A stretch of DNA of 64,000 bases from Caulobacter sp. (lineage in GTDB: Bacteria > Pseudomonadota > Alphaproteobacteria > Caulobacterales > Caulobacteraceae). Positions 55,190 to 64,000 of the stretch are shown piece by piece. The notes under the pieces were generated by a model, which saw only the letters and a list, made by a program, of their open reading frames with translations, ran no database searches and was not told where the DNA came from. Positions within the stretch are counted from its first letter, which is position 1, and every line of letters begins with the position of its first letter. The position numbers were made by a program, and so were the translations under genes. Location of the stretch: assembly GCA_030678995.1 (NCBI GenBank), contig JAUXTQ010000024.1, positions 1 to 64,000 on the forward strand, read 5' to 3'.

Positions 55190-56355
55190 TGATCCCCGGC
55201 TTCATTCCTTCCCAGACGCCCCTGCTGGTGGTCCGCCGCGCGGCGCTGGACCACAACCTGGCCACCATGCAGAGCCGCTGCGACAAGGCCGGCGTCCGGC
55301 TGCGGGCGCACGGCAAGACGCACAAATGCTCGACCCTTGGCCGCCTTCAGGTCGCCGGGGGCGCTGTCGGTCTCTGCGCCCAGACGGTCGGCGAGGCCGA
55401 GGCCTTCGTAAAGGGCGGCATCCGCGACGTGCTGGTCACCGCCCCCCATCCGCCCTGGGGCTCGGACCGGCTGGCGGCGCTGGCGAAGACCGGCGCCCGC
55501 ATCGGCGCCACCGTCGACCATGAGAGCCAGATCGAGCGCCTCGGCGCGGCGGCGCGGGCGGCGGGGGTGGTCCTGGACTGCGTCATCGACATTGATCCGG
55601 GCACCCACCGCACCGGCGCCCATCCCTCCAGGGTGGTGGCCCTGGCGGGCCTCGCCGCCGCGACCGAGGGGCTGAACTACGCCGGGGTCCAGGCCTATGC
55701 CGGCCACCTGCAGCATCTGGATATCGCCCCCCGCCGGGCCGGTGACGATGCGGTGACCGCCAGCCTGGCCGGCGTGGTCGAGGCCCTGCGGCAGGCCAAC
55801 CTGGCGCCCGGCGTGGTCACCGGCGGCGGCACCGGCACCCATGCCTGGGACCTGGTCTCCGGCGTCTTCACCGAGATCCAGGCCGGCTCCTACGCGGTCA
55901 TGGACGTGGAATACGAGGCCTGCGGCGGCCCGGAAGGAAGCTGGCCGTTCGAACAGGCGTTGTTCGTCGTCGCCAGCGTGGCCTCGGCCAACCACAAGAG
56001 CCACGTCACCGTCGACGCCGGTTTCAAGGCCCTGTCGGTCGACGGTCCGCCGGCGAAGGTCGCGGCCGGGGCGGCGGCGGGGTCCCTCTGGCGGGCGATG
56101 GGCGACGAGCACGGCATGGTCATCCATCCTTCGGGCCTTGCCGCGCTCAAGGGTGGCGACTTCATCGCCGCCGTGGACGCCCTGGACGCCGACCCGGCCG
56201 CCCCCTGGCCGGAGGATGCGCCGAAGGCCGGCGCCATCGTCTGGCTGCAACCCGGCCACTGCGACCCGACGATCAACCTCTATGACGCCATTCACGTGGT
56301 GTCGGAGGATGGGTCGGTGGAACGCTGGGCGGTGGATGCGCGGAGAGTCTCCTAG
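55189..56355 (+). CDS. DSD1-family PLP enzyme (D-threonine aldolase / D-serine dehydratase-like / 3-hydroxyaspartate aldolase-like)
   Basis: TPLLVVRRAALDHNLATMQSRCDKAGVRLRAHGKTHKCSTLGRLQ...; zinc-site HxC region QPGHCDPTINLYD; TGATG overlap with upstream gene. Confidence 0.9.
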   Translation: MIPGFIPSQTPLLVVRRAALDHNLATMQSRCDKAGVRLRAHGKTHKCSTLGRLQVAGGAVGLCAQTVGEAEAFVKGGIRDVLVTAPHPPWGSDRLAALAKTGARIGATVDHESQIERLGAAARAAGVVLDCVIDIDPGTHRTGAHPSRVVALAGLAAATEGLNYAGVQAYAGHLQHLDIAPRRAGDDAVTASLAGVVEALRQANLAPGVVTGGGTGTHAWDLVSGVFTEIQAGSYAVMDVEYEACGGPEGSWPFEQALFVVASVASANHKSHVTVDAGFKALSVDGPPAKVAAGAAAGSLWRAMGDEHGMVIHPSGLAALKGGDFIAAVDALDADPAAPWPEDAPKAGAIVWLQPGHCDPTINLYDAIHVVSEDGSVERWAVDARRVS

Positions 56356-56383
56356 GGACAGACACCTGCGGTGTCTGTCCCTG
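56353..56383. repeat. REP-like hairpin overlapping stop codon of DSD1-family gene
   Basis: AGGGACAGACACC-TGC-GGTGTCTGTCCCT, perfect 13-bp stem. Confidence 0.75.
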
Positions 56384-56442
56384 CCTTGACGCCCCTAACG
56401 TCAATGGCGCGAGCTGGTCGGAAGTCAGCGGGAGGAAACGCG

Positions 56443-57174
56443 ATGAACGACATGGATTTCACCGGCAAGCGGGTGCTGGTCGTCGGCGGTTCCAGCGGCA
56501 TCGGCAACGGCATTGCCCATGCGTTCCGCGAGCGCGGCGCGAGGGTCGCCGTCTGGGGTACGCGGGAGGCCGCCGACTATCGCGCCGAGGAAGGATCCGA
56601 CCTGTCGGGCCTGGCCTACAACCGCGTCGATGTCTCCGACTCCGCCGCGGTGGCCGCCGCGCCGTCGCCCTTCGACGGGCTGGACGTGCTGGTGCTGGCA
56701 CAGGGCACGGTGCTCTATCGCAAGGGCGAGTTCGACATGGAGGGCTTCCGCAAGGTGGTCTCGGTCAACCTCGACAGCATGATGGCCTGCTCCATGCGCT
56801 TCCTGGAGGACCTCAAGGCCTCGGGCGGCAATATCGTCACGGTCAGCTCCACCTCGGCCTTCCACGCCACCCGGGGCAACCCGGCCTACAACGCCTCCAA
56901 GGCCGGGGTCGTGGCCCTGACCCGTACCCTGGGCCAGGCTTGGGCGACCGACGGCGTGCGGGTGAATTGCCTGGCGCCGGGCCTGGTCGACACCAAACTG
57001 ACCAAGGTCACCACCGAACACCCCGACCGCCTGGCCGCCAGCCTGAGGAGCATTCCCATGCATCGGCTGGGCACCCCCGCCGACATGGCCGGGGCGGTGC
57101 TGTTCCTCGCGTCGCCGCTGGCCTCCTACATCACCGGCCAGACCATTGTGGTCGACGGCGGACTGATCCTCTGA
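56443..57174 (+). CDS. SDR family oxidoreductase
   Basis: [25 protein letters not shown]...[20 protein letters not shown]. Confidence 0.93.
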   Translation: MNDMDFTGKRVLVVGGSSGIGNGIAHAFRERGARVAVWGTREAADYRAEEGSDLSGLAYNRVDVSDSAAVAAAPSPFDGLDVLVLAQGTVLYRKGEFDMEGFRKVVSVNLDSMMACSMRFLEDLKASGGNIVTVSSTSAFHATRGNPAYNASKAGVVALTRTLGQAWATDGVRVNCLAPGLVDTKLTKVTTEHPDRLAASLRSIPMHRLGTPADMAGAVLFLASPLASYITGQTIVVDGGLIL

Positions 57175-57250
57175 ATCAGCGCTTTGCGAACAGGTCTTAC
57201 GGGCGATAGGGTCCGGGCCGCAAAATCCTCTCCACGAAGAGCGTTGTTCG

Positions 57251-58912
57251 ATGAAAAAGCTTCTGATCGCCGCCGCCCTCTGCGCGGCTCCGCTGATCGC
57301 CTTCGCCGCCGCTCCGGCCATCGCGACAGCCGTCGACACCGCTCGCCTGGCGGTCGACATCAAGACGCTGTCGTCGGACGAGTTCGAGGGTCGCGCCCCG
57401 GCCTCGGCGGGCGAGGAAAAGACCGTCGCCTATCTGATCGCCCAGCTGCGGAAGATCGGCCTCGAGCCCGGCGGCGACCTGAAGGACGGCAAGCGCGCCT
57501 GGACCCAGGACGTGCCGCTGGCCCGCTTCCAGATCATCGGAACGCCAAGCCTGGGCGTGACCGTGGGCGGCAAGACCACCGCCCTGACCCAGGGCGAGGA
57601 AATCGCCATCCGCGCCGCCCAGACCAACGTCGACAGCGTGACCTTCGCCAATGCCCCGATCGTCTTCGCCGGCTACGGCATCAAGGCGCCCGAACGTGAC
57701 TGGGATGACTTCAAGGGCATGGACCTGAAGGGCAAGATCGTCCTGGTCCTGATCAATGACGCCGACTTCGAGACAGGTCAGGGCGACTTCGGCGGCAAGG
57801 CCATGACCTACTATGGCCGCTGGACCTACAAGTTCGAGGAAGCGGCCCGCCAGGGCGCCCTGGGCTTCATCGTGGTGCATGAGACCGGACCCGCCTCCTA
57901 CGGCTGGGCGACGGTCAAGAACTCCAACACCAACGAGATGTTCGACATCGTCCGCGACGATCCGACCCGGGTGCATGCGCCGGTCGAGGGCTGGGTCCAG
58001 CGCGACACCGCCGCCGCCTGGCTGGCCGCCTCGGGCTTCGACTACGAGACCCTCAAGCGCCAGGCCCAGACCCGCGCGTTCCAGCCGGTCGAGCTGAAGG
58101 GCGTGACCCTCTCGGGCGACTACAAGGTCAAGCACGAGGTGATCATCTCGAAGAACGTGGTCGGCCTGCTGCCCGGAACCACGAGGCCGGACGAGACCGT
58201 GTTCTACACCGCCCACTGGGATCACCTCGGCATCGGCAGGCCCGACGCGAAGGGCGACACCATCTACAACGGCGCCGTGGACAACGCGACGGGCACGGCG
58301 GCCCTGCTGGAGATGGCCCGCCTGTATAAGGCCGCGCCCCGCACCGACCGCTCGATCGTCTTCCTGTGGGTGACCGCCGAGGAGCGCGGCCTGCTGGGTT
58401 CGGAATACTATGCCGCCAACCCGCTCTATCCGCTCTCGACGACCGTCGGCGTGCTGAACACCGACGCCCTGGACCCCACGGGCCCGGCCCGCGATTTCAC
58501 CATCTCGGGCAACGCCAAGCTGGAGCTGCTGGACATGCTGGTGGCCGAAGGCGCCAAACGCAGCCGCACCTACACGCCCGACCCCTCGCCGGAAGCCGGC
58601 TACTTCTTCCGTTCGGACCACTTCCCGTTCGCCAAGCGCGGCGTGCCGGCCATCTCGTTCGGCTCGGGCCAGGACATGCTCAACGGCGGCCTCGCGGCCG
58701 GCCAGGCCTTCGACCAGACCTATCGCACCAGCATGTACCACCAGCCGGCCGACGAATGGTCCGACAGCTGGTCGATGGACGGCATGGCCGCCGACATCGC
58801 CCTGCTCTACGGCCTGGGCCGCGACCTGGCCACGTCGAAGCGCTGGCCGGAGTGGGGTGAAGGGTCCGAGTTCAAGGCGGCCCGTGACGCGACCCGGGGC
58901 GAGCGGCTGTAG
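57251..58912 (+). CDS. M28 family metallopeptidase, secreted
   Basis: signal peptide; YTAHWDHLGIG...NGAVDNATGTAALLEMARL...VTAEERGLLGSEYYA. Confidence 0.93.
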   Translation: MKKLLIAAALCAAPLIAFAAAPAIATAVDTARLAVDIKTLSSDEFEGRAPASAGEEKTVAYLIAQLRKIGLEPGGDLKDGKRAWTQDVPLARFQIIGTPSLGVTVGGKTTALTQGEEIAIRAAQTNVDSVTFANAPIVFAGYGIKAPERDWDDFKGMDLKGKIVLVLINDADFETGQGDFGGKAMTYYGRWTYKFEEAARQGALGFIVVHETGPASYGWATVKNSNTNEMFDIVRDDPTRVHAPVEGWVQRDTAAAWLAASGFDYETLKRQAQTRAFQPVELKGVTLSGDYKVKHEVIISKNVVGLLPGTTRPDETVFYTAHWDHLGIGRPDAKGDTIYNGAVDNATGTAALLEMARLYKAAPRTDRSIVFLWVTAEERGLLGSEYYAANPLYPLSTTVGVLNTDALDPTGPARDFTISGNAKLELLDMLVAEGAKRSRTYTPDPSPEAGYFFRSDHFPFAKRGVPAISFGSGQDMLNGGLAAGQAFDQTYRTSMYHQPADEWSDSWSMDGMAADIALLYGLGRDLATSKRWPEWGEGSEFKAARDATRGERL

Positions 58913-58932
58913 TTCCACACGCGATTCCGTTT

Positions 58933-59035
58933 CCCCGGCGAAGGCCGGGGCCCAGATCAAAGGGCGCCGAGTCTCGGGAACTTGACCCAACGCCGTAGCT
59001 GAATCTGGATCCCGGCCTTCGCCGGGAAAACGGGA
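58933..59035. repeat. PAKAGIQ/PAFAG-type palindromic intergenic repeat, copy 2
   Basis: tccccggcgaaggccggggcccagatcaaagggcgccgag...gccgtagctgaatctggatcccggccttcgccggga. Confidence 0.85.
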
Positions 59036-59077
59036 GCGAGGGGACCGGGCCAGATCACCGGAACACCCGGAGTCAGA

Positions 59078-60466
59078 ATGACCGTCAGCGTCTTCGACCT
59101 GTTCAAGCCGGGTATCGGTCCGTCGAGTTCGCACACCATGGGCCCGATGACCGCCGCGGTGCGGTTTGTGGGGCTGCTGCGGGCGGCCAGCCTGCCGACG
59201 GCGATCACGCGGGTGCGGGTCAAGCTCTACGCGTCGCTGGCGCTGACCGGCAAAGGCCACGCGACGGACACCGCGGTCATGCTCGGGCTGATGGGCTTCG
59301 AGCCCGCCACCCTTGATCCCGACGCCGGCGAAGCGGCGCTGGCGGCCTTGCGGTCCGAACAGTGGATGACCCTGGGCGGCGACGGCCCCGGCATCGCCTT
59401 CGACGAGGCCGGGGATATCGTCTGGGCCGGCCGCGAGCGGCTGCCGCAACACCCCAACGCCTTGACCTTCACTGTCTTCGCCGGCGAGGAGGCTCTGCTG
59501 CAGCGGTCCTGGTTCTCCATCGGCGGCGGCTTTGTCCGCGACGAGGAGGAGATCTTCCGCAACACGGGCGATGAGACCGGGCCCGACGTCCCCTATCCCT
59601 TCGAGTCCGGCGCCGACCTCTTGCAGATGACCGCCGCGGCGGAGGTGACCATCGCCGAGGCGATGATGGCCAACGAGCGGATCCGGCGATCCGAGGCCGA
59701 GGTCATCGCCGGCCTGGATGGTGTCTTCGAGGCCATGGAGGCCTGTATCGACCGTGGCATGCGCATCGGCGGGACCCTGCCAGGGGGCCTGAAGGTCAAG
59801 CGGCGGGCGCAGCAGGTGCACCAGGCGATCATGGCCAAGGTCGAGAGGCAGATCAGCGACCCTTTGGCGGCCATGGATTTCGTCAACCTCTGGGCCCTGG
59901 CGGTCAACGAGGAGAACGCCGCCGGCGGCAGGGTGGTCACCGCCCCGACCAACGGCGCGGCGGGGCTGATCCCGGCGGTGTTGCGCTTCTATGACCGGTT
60001 CTACCAGGGCACGGCGGAGGGCCGCCGCACCTTCCTGCTGACCGCCGGCGCCGTCGGGGCCCTCTACAAGACGAACGCCTCGATCAGCGGCGCCGAGGTC
60101 GGCTGCCAGGGCGAGGTGGGCGTGGCCTGCTCGATGGCCGCCGCCGGCCTCTGCGCGGCGCTGGGCGGGACCAACACACAGATCGAGAACGCCGCCGAGA
60201 TCGGCATGGAGCACAACCTGGGCCTCACCTGCGACCCGATCGGCGGCCTGGTGCAGATCCCCTGCATCGAGCGCAACGCCATGGGCGCCATCAAGGCCAT
60301 CGACGCGGCAAGACTGGCCTTGCTGGGCGACGGCGAGCACAGCGTCAGCCTCGACAAGGTCATCGCCACCATGAAGCGCACCGGCGAGGACATGAACGAG
60401 ATCTACAAGGAAACCTCGCTGGGCGGGCTGGCGGTGGGCCTGGCGGTCAACAGGGTGGAGTGCTGA
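59078..60466 (+). CDS. sdaA: L-serine ammonia-lyase (iron-sulfur, single-chain)
   Basis: [31 protein letters not shown]...[17 protein letters not shown]...[17 protein letters not shown]. Confidence 0.95.
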   Translation: MTVSVFDLFKPGIGPSSSHTMGPMTAAVRFVGLLRAASLPTAITRVRVKLYASLALTGKGHATDTAVMLGLMGFEPATLDPDAGEAALAALRSEQWMTLGGDGPGIAFDEAGDIVWAGRERLPQHPNALTFTVFAGEEALLQRSWFSIGGGFVRDEEEIFRNTGDETGPDVPYPFESGADLLQMTAAAEVTIAEAMMANERIRRSEAEVIAGLDGVFEAMEACIDRGMRIGGTLPGGLKVKRRAQQVHQAIMAKVERQISDPLAAMDFVNLWALAVNEENAAGGRVVTAPTNGAAGLIPAVLRFYDRFYQGTAEGRRTFLLTAGAVGALYKTNASISGAEVGCQGEVGVACSMAAAGLCAALGGTNTQIENAAEIGMEHNLGLTCDPIGGLVQIPCIERNAMGAIKAIDAARLALLGDGEHSVSLDKVIATMKRTGEDMNEIYKETSLGGLAVGLAVNRVEC

Positions 60467-60499
60467 CCCGGGCCCGGACCACCTGCGGAACGCGCGCGC

Positions 60500-61033
60500 C
60501 TACAGCCGATATTCCCGTTCCAGCACGTAGCGCGAGCCCTCGCTGGTCTGGTGGGTCGAATAGAGGCCGAACCGGTCCACGGCGAAGGGCGGCGATCTGA
60601 GCAGGGCGTTGGCCTGGATCCAGGCGGCGACGTCGGCCGGGTCGGGCCGGCGCAGATAGGCCATGGTCAGGTGCGGCCGGTAGGCCCGGCCGTCCGGCGT
60701 GATCCTGGCCCGGCGGGCGGCCGTCTCGCAGCGCCCGGCCAGCACCCGTAGCGGCTCGCTCTCGGCGACGCCCGCCCAGACGGCATGGATGTCCGGCCCT
60801 TCACCGAACGCCCCGACGCTGTCGAGGGTCAGGCCGAACGGCGCGCTGGTGATCCGCTCAAGCTCGAGATCGAGGTCCTCGGCGACCCGCTCCTGCACGT
60901 CGCCGAAGAACCTGAGCGTGATGTGCAGCGCCTCCAGCGGCCGCCACCGGGCACCCGGCAGCCCGTGCTGGCGGCGCAGCAGCGGCTCGCCGATGTCCTC
61001 CGGAACAGCAATGGCGGCGAACAGGCGGATCAT
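60500..61033 (-). CDS. thpR: RNA 2',3'-cyclic phosphodiesterase
   Basis: MIRLFAAIAVPEDI...ALHITLRFFGDV...YRPHLTMAYLRRP (two HxT motifs). Confidence 0.92.
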   Translation of the reverse strand: MIRLFAAIAVPEDIGEPLLRRQHGLPGARWRPLEALHITLRFFGDVQERVAEDLDLELERITSAPFGLTLDSVGAFGEGPDIHAVWAGVAESEPLRVLAGRCETAARRARITPDGRAYRPHLTMAYLRRPDPADVAAWIQANALLRSPPFAVDRFGLYSTHQTSEGSRYVLEREYRL

Positions 61034-61035
61034 GG

Positions 61036-62088
61036 TCAGGGACAGGGATTGGGCTGCTGGATGTGGATCGCCGTCACCGCCTTTTCCAGCTCGTCGGTCC
61101 AGTCCAGCTCAAACGCGTCGATGTCGGTCTTCAGTTGCGCCATCGAGGTCGCGCCGATGATGGTGGCGGTCACGAAGGGGCGGGAATCGACGAACTTCAG
61201 GGCCAGCTGGGCCGGGTCCAGGCCGTGGTCGCGGGCCAGGCCCACATAGGCGCGGACTGCCTCCTCGGCGCCCGGACCCTCGTACCGTTGCAGGCGGTTG
61301 TAGAGGGTCTTGCGGGTCCCGGCGGGCAGGGCCCCGTCGAGGTATTTGCCGGTCAGCACGCCCTGGCCCAGCGGTGAGTAGGCCAGCAGGCCGACGTCCT
61401 CGCGCATGGCGATCTCGGCCAGGCCGAACTCGAACACCCGGTTGGCCAGGTGGTAGGCGTTCTGGATCGAGGCGATGCGCGGCAGGCCGCGCTGCTCCGA
61501 CTCCGCCAGGAACCGCATCACGCCCCAGGGAAACTCGTTGGAGACGCCGATGGCCCGGATCCGCCCGGCCTTCACATGGCCGTCCAGCGCCTCGAGGATC
61601 GCCTGGAAGGACTCATAGTCCTGGTCGTAGTCCTTGAAGGTCATGCCGCCGAAGGTGCGGATCGGCCGGTCGGGCCAGTGCAGCTGGTAGAGATCGAGAT
61701 AGTCGGTCCGCAGCCGCTTGAGCGAACCCGCCACCGCCTCGTCGATCTGGGCCCTGGTCTGGCGCGGCGTGGCCTTGTCGGCCCGCAGCCAGTCCAGCCC
61801 GCCGAAGGCCGCGCCCCGGCCGGCGACCTTGGAGGCCAGCACGATCCGGTCGCGCTTGCCGCTCCTGGCCAGCCAGGTCCCGATGTAGCGTTCGGTGGAG
61901 CCCTGCGTCTCCCGCGTCGGCGGGGAGGCGTACATCTCGGCGGTGTCCCAGAAATTCACGCCGCGCTCGAAGGCGTAGTCCATCTGGGTGTGGGCCTCGG
62001 CCTCGCTGTTCTGCGACCCCCAGGTCATGGTGCCCAGGCACACACGGCTGACATCCAGGCCGGTGCGGCCGAGCTTCGAATACTGCAT
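61036..62088 (-). CDS. aldo/keto reductase (Tas-like)
   Basis: MQYSKLGRTGLDVSRVCLGTMTWGSQNSEAEAHTQMDYAFERGVNFWDTAEMYASPP. Confidence 0.94.
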   Translation of the reverse strand: MQYSKLGRTGLDVSRVCLGTMTWGSQNSEAEAHTQMDYAFERGVNFWDTAEMYASPPTRETQGSTERYIGTWLARSGKRDRIVLASKVAGRGAAFGGLDWLRADKATPRQTRAQIDEAVAGSLKRLRTDYLDLYQLHWPDRPIRTFGGMTFKDYDQDYESFQAILEALDGHVKAGRIRAIGVSNEFPWGVMRFLAESEQRGLPRIASIQNAYHLANRVFEFGLAEIAMREDVGLLAYSPLGQGVLTGKYLDGALPAGTRKTLYNRLQRYEGPGAEEAVRAYVGLARDHGLDPAQLALKFVDSRPFVTATIIGATSMAQLKTDIDAFELDWTDELEKAVTAIHIQQPNPCP

Positions 62089-62117
62089 TCAGGTTCCCTC
62101 AAGTTCGTGGTTCGTGG

Positions 62118-62201
62118 TTCGACACGCGCCTTCGGCGCTGCTCACCATGACGTCTACGGTGCACGTCATCCTGAGCAGGCCCGAAAGGGCCGTGTCGAAG
62201 G
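62118..62201. repeat. dispersed-type imperfect palindromic repeat (CTTCGACACGG...CTCAGGATGACG class)
   Basis: gttcgacacgcgccttcggcgctgctcaccatgacgt ... acgtcatcctgagcaggcccgaaagggccgtgtcgaag. Confidence 0.75.
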
Positions 62202-62217
62202 ACGCAATGCGGTTCAG

Positions 62218-62865
62218 CTAACTTCTGGTCGCCAAAACCCGCGCCACGACGGGCGCCAGGCGGGCGGCGATGACGGTGACGCCGACGGCGTTGGGATGGA
62301 TGCCGTCCCGCTGATTGAGGCGCGGATTGCCCGCCACCCCGTCCAGCAGGTTCGGATAGAGGGTCAGGCCATGCTGCTTGGCCAGCGCCGGGAAGACGGC
62401 CCCGAAATCGCGGGCATAGGACCGGCCGATGGCGTTGGGCGCGGTCAGGCCGGCCAGCACCACGGTGATCCGCCGGGCCTTCAGCCGGCGGATGATGCGG
62501 TCGAGATTGGCCCTGGTCTGCCGGGGATCCAGGCCCTGCAGCAGGTCGTTGCCGCCCAGGGCCACGACGCATACGACGGTGTCGGCCTGGACGCTGAAGT
62601 CGACCCGCGCCGCGCCGCCGGCGCTGGTGTCGCCGCTGACCCCGGCCCCGCGCACCCGAACGCCGGGCGCCCGCGGCTTCAGCGCCGCCTCCAGCCGCGC
62701 CGGCAGGGCGTCGCGGGCGGGCAGGCCGTAGCCGGCGGTGATCGAGTCGCCCAGCAGGGTGACGACGCGCGGCTTTGGCGCGGCGAACGCCCGCGATGCG
62801 GCCGCCCCGAGGATCAGGGCGCCCAGAACGCGACGTGTGACGGGACCGTAAGGTGTGCTGGCCAT
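62218..62865 (-). CDS. arylesterase / SGNH hydrolase (TesA-like)
   Basis: RVVTLLGDSITAGYGLPARDALPARLEAALK...VVCVVALGGNDLLQGLDP...RDGIHPNAVG. Confidence 0.92.
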   Translation of the reverse strand: MASTPYGPVTRRVLGALILGAAASRAFAAPKPRVVTLLGDSITAGYGLPARDALPARLEAALKPRAPGVRVRGAGVSGDTSAGGAARVDFSVQADTVVCVVALGGNDLLQGLDPRQTRANLDRIIRRLKARRITVVLAGLTAPNAIGRSYARDFGAVFPALAKQHGLTLYPNLLDGVAGNPRLNQRDGIHPNAVGVTVIAARLAPVVARVLATRS

Positions 62866-62932
62866 GGCTTCACCCTATGTAGGGTGAACTTCGCCCGGCC
62901 ACAAAACCCCCACGCAAAGACAGCCTGAAAAA

Positions 62933-63625
62933 ATGTTCGACGCCACGCCCGCCGCCCAGCCGCTGTCCCTCGACACGGTGACCCTGACCCTGCCGTCCGT
63001 CGCCGGACCCGTCGAGATCCTGCGCGGGGTGAGCCTGGAGGTGGCCCCCGGCGAGCGGGTGGCGGTGGTCGGGCCGTCCGGCTCGGGCAAGTCGTCCCTG
63101 ATCGCGGTGGCCGCGGGCCTTGAGCGGCCGACCTCGGGCCGGGTGCGGCTGTTCGGCGAGGACCTGGCCGACCTGGGCGAGGACGGCCGGGCCCGCCTGC
63201 GGCGCGGGCGGGTGTCGCTGGTCTTTCAGTCCTTCCACCTGCTGCCCAACATGACCGCCGAGGAGAACGTCGCCGCGCCGCTGGAGCTGGCCGGGGTTCC
63301 GCACGCCGGCCGCATCGCCCGAGACTGGCTTGGCCGTGTGGGTCTGACCGAGCGCCTGCGCCACTATCCGACCCAGCTGTCGGGCGGGGAGCAGCAGCGG
63401 GTGGCCCTGGCCCGGGCCCTGGCCATTGAGCCGTCCCTGCTGTTCGCCGACGAGCCCACCGGCAACCTCGACGCGGCCAATGCCGCGGGGGTCGCCGACC
63501 TGATGTTCGACCTGGTCGCCGAGACCGGCGCGGCTCTGGTGCTGGTGACCCATGATACGGCCCTGGCCGCCCGGGCCGGCCGGCAGGTGACCATGGCCGC
63601 CGGCAAGATCGTCGGCGACGCCTGA
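62933..63625 (+). CDS. ABC transporter ATP-binding protein (YbbA/LolD-like)
   Basis: VVGPSGSGKSSLIAVAAGLERPTSG...LSGGEQQRVALARALAIEPSLLFADEPTGNLD; divergent from arylesterase. Confidence 0.94.
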   Translation: MFDATPAAQPLSLDTVTLTLPSVAGPVEILRGVSLEVAPGERVAVVGPSGSGKSSLIAVAAGLERPTSGRVRLFGEDLADLGEDGRARLRRGRVSLVFQSFHLLPNMTAEENVAAPLELAGVPHAGRIARDWLGRVGLTERLRHYPTQLSGGEQQRVALARALAIEPSLLFADEPTGNLDAANAAGVADLMFDLVAETGAALVLVTHDTALAARAGRQVTMAAGKIVGDA

Positions 63626-64000
63626 TGCCCCCAATACAAATGCCATTGTCCCTCCGCTTCGCCCTGAGGGAGCTGCGGTCCGGCGTGGCCGGCTTCCGCA
63701 TCTTTCTCGCTTGCCTGGCCCTGGGGGTGGCGGCCATCGCCGCCGCCGGCTCGACCGCCGAGGCCTTCCGCAAGGGCCTGGCCGTCGAGGCCCGCGAAAT
63801 CCTTGGCGGCGACCTGCGGGTGACCGTCGACCGCCGCCGGTTCACCCCGGCCGAGCACGAGCGGTTCGACGCCATGGGCGCGACGGCCTGGTCGGCGGCC
63901 TCGTCCGCCATGGCCGAGGCGGCCTCCGGCGAGCGCCGCCTGGTCGAGCTGCGCGGGGTGTCGGACGGCTATCCGCTGGCCGGCAGGGTCGAACTGCGGG
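63625..64000 (+). CDS. FtsX-like ABC permease (YbbP-like), truncated by window end
   Basis: In-frame translation MPPIQMPLSLRFALRELRSGVAGFRIFLACLALGVAAIAAAGSTAEAFRKGLAVEAREILGGDLRVTVDRR; follows YbbA-like ATPase. Confidence 0.85.
   Translation, partial: MPPIQMPLSLRFALRELRSGVAGFRIFLACLALGVAAIAAAGSTAEAFRKGLAVEAREILGGDLRVTVDRRRFTPAEHERFDAMGATAWSAASSAMAEAASGERRLVELRGVSDGYPLAGRVELR

Noticed and set aside
57197-60340. 1047-aa minus-strand ORF
   Set aside because: Antisense to M28 peptidase and sdaA, low-complexity G/A/R/H/Q-rich translation with no recognisable domain; typical shadow ORF in GC-rich DNA.
1-64000. CRISPR arrays, tRNA/rRNA genes, prophage or integrase genes, toxin-antitoxin or classic defence systems
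   Set aside because: None seen on reading both strands and the ORF track; repeats found are palindromic intergenic elements without regular spacers.
62218-64000. Arylesterase divergent from ABC ATPase/FtsX permease as a novel cluster
   Set aside because: This is the widespread tesA-ybbA-ybbP arrangement.

Overview
The window looks like a GC-rich alphaproteobacterial chromosome segment. Gene content (ChpT, PhyR/NepR/EcfG, cpa/tad pilus locus) points to Caulobacterales, possibly Phenylobacterium/Caulobacter-like; this is inferred from gene families and not from any search. Coding density is high and most genes are core: tesB (partial), trmD-rplS, an M16 protease, maeB, dapB, cysQ, chpT-response regulator-cheR, a P450, the general stress response (GSR) locus, an ABC exporter with a fused M1-peptidase-like permease, pabB-pabC, a complete-looking Flp/Tad pilus locus, a threonine dehydratase plus D-threonine-aldolase-like pair, sdaA, thpR, an arylesterase and a YbbA/YbbP-like ABC system. 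I saw no phage, integron, CRISPR array, rRNA or tRNA. The most informative signals beyond the gene list are: (1) seven exact GGAAC-N16/17-CGTT (EcfG-type) promoter motifs, all upstream of genes in an ~8 kb block around phyR-nepR-ecfG, which suggests a clustered GSR core regulon; (2) several distinct intergenic palindromic repeat families, including an 81-bp double hairpin whose mismatches match across the long palindrome, a perfect 29-nt inverted repeat, a PAKAGIQ/PAFAG-type repeat present twice, and a ~165-bp direct repeat flanking dapB plus an orphan gene; (3) CtrA-like boxes at pilA and cpaB. I do not see convincing evidence of an entirely undescribed multi-gene system. The GSR cluster and the repeat families are the best leads.
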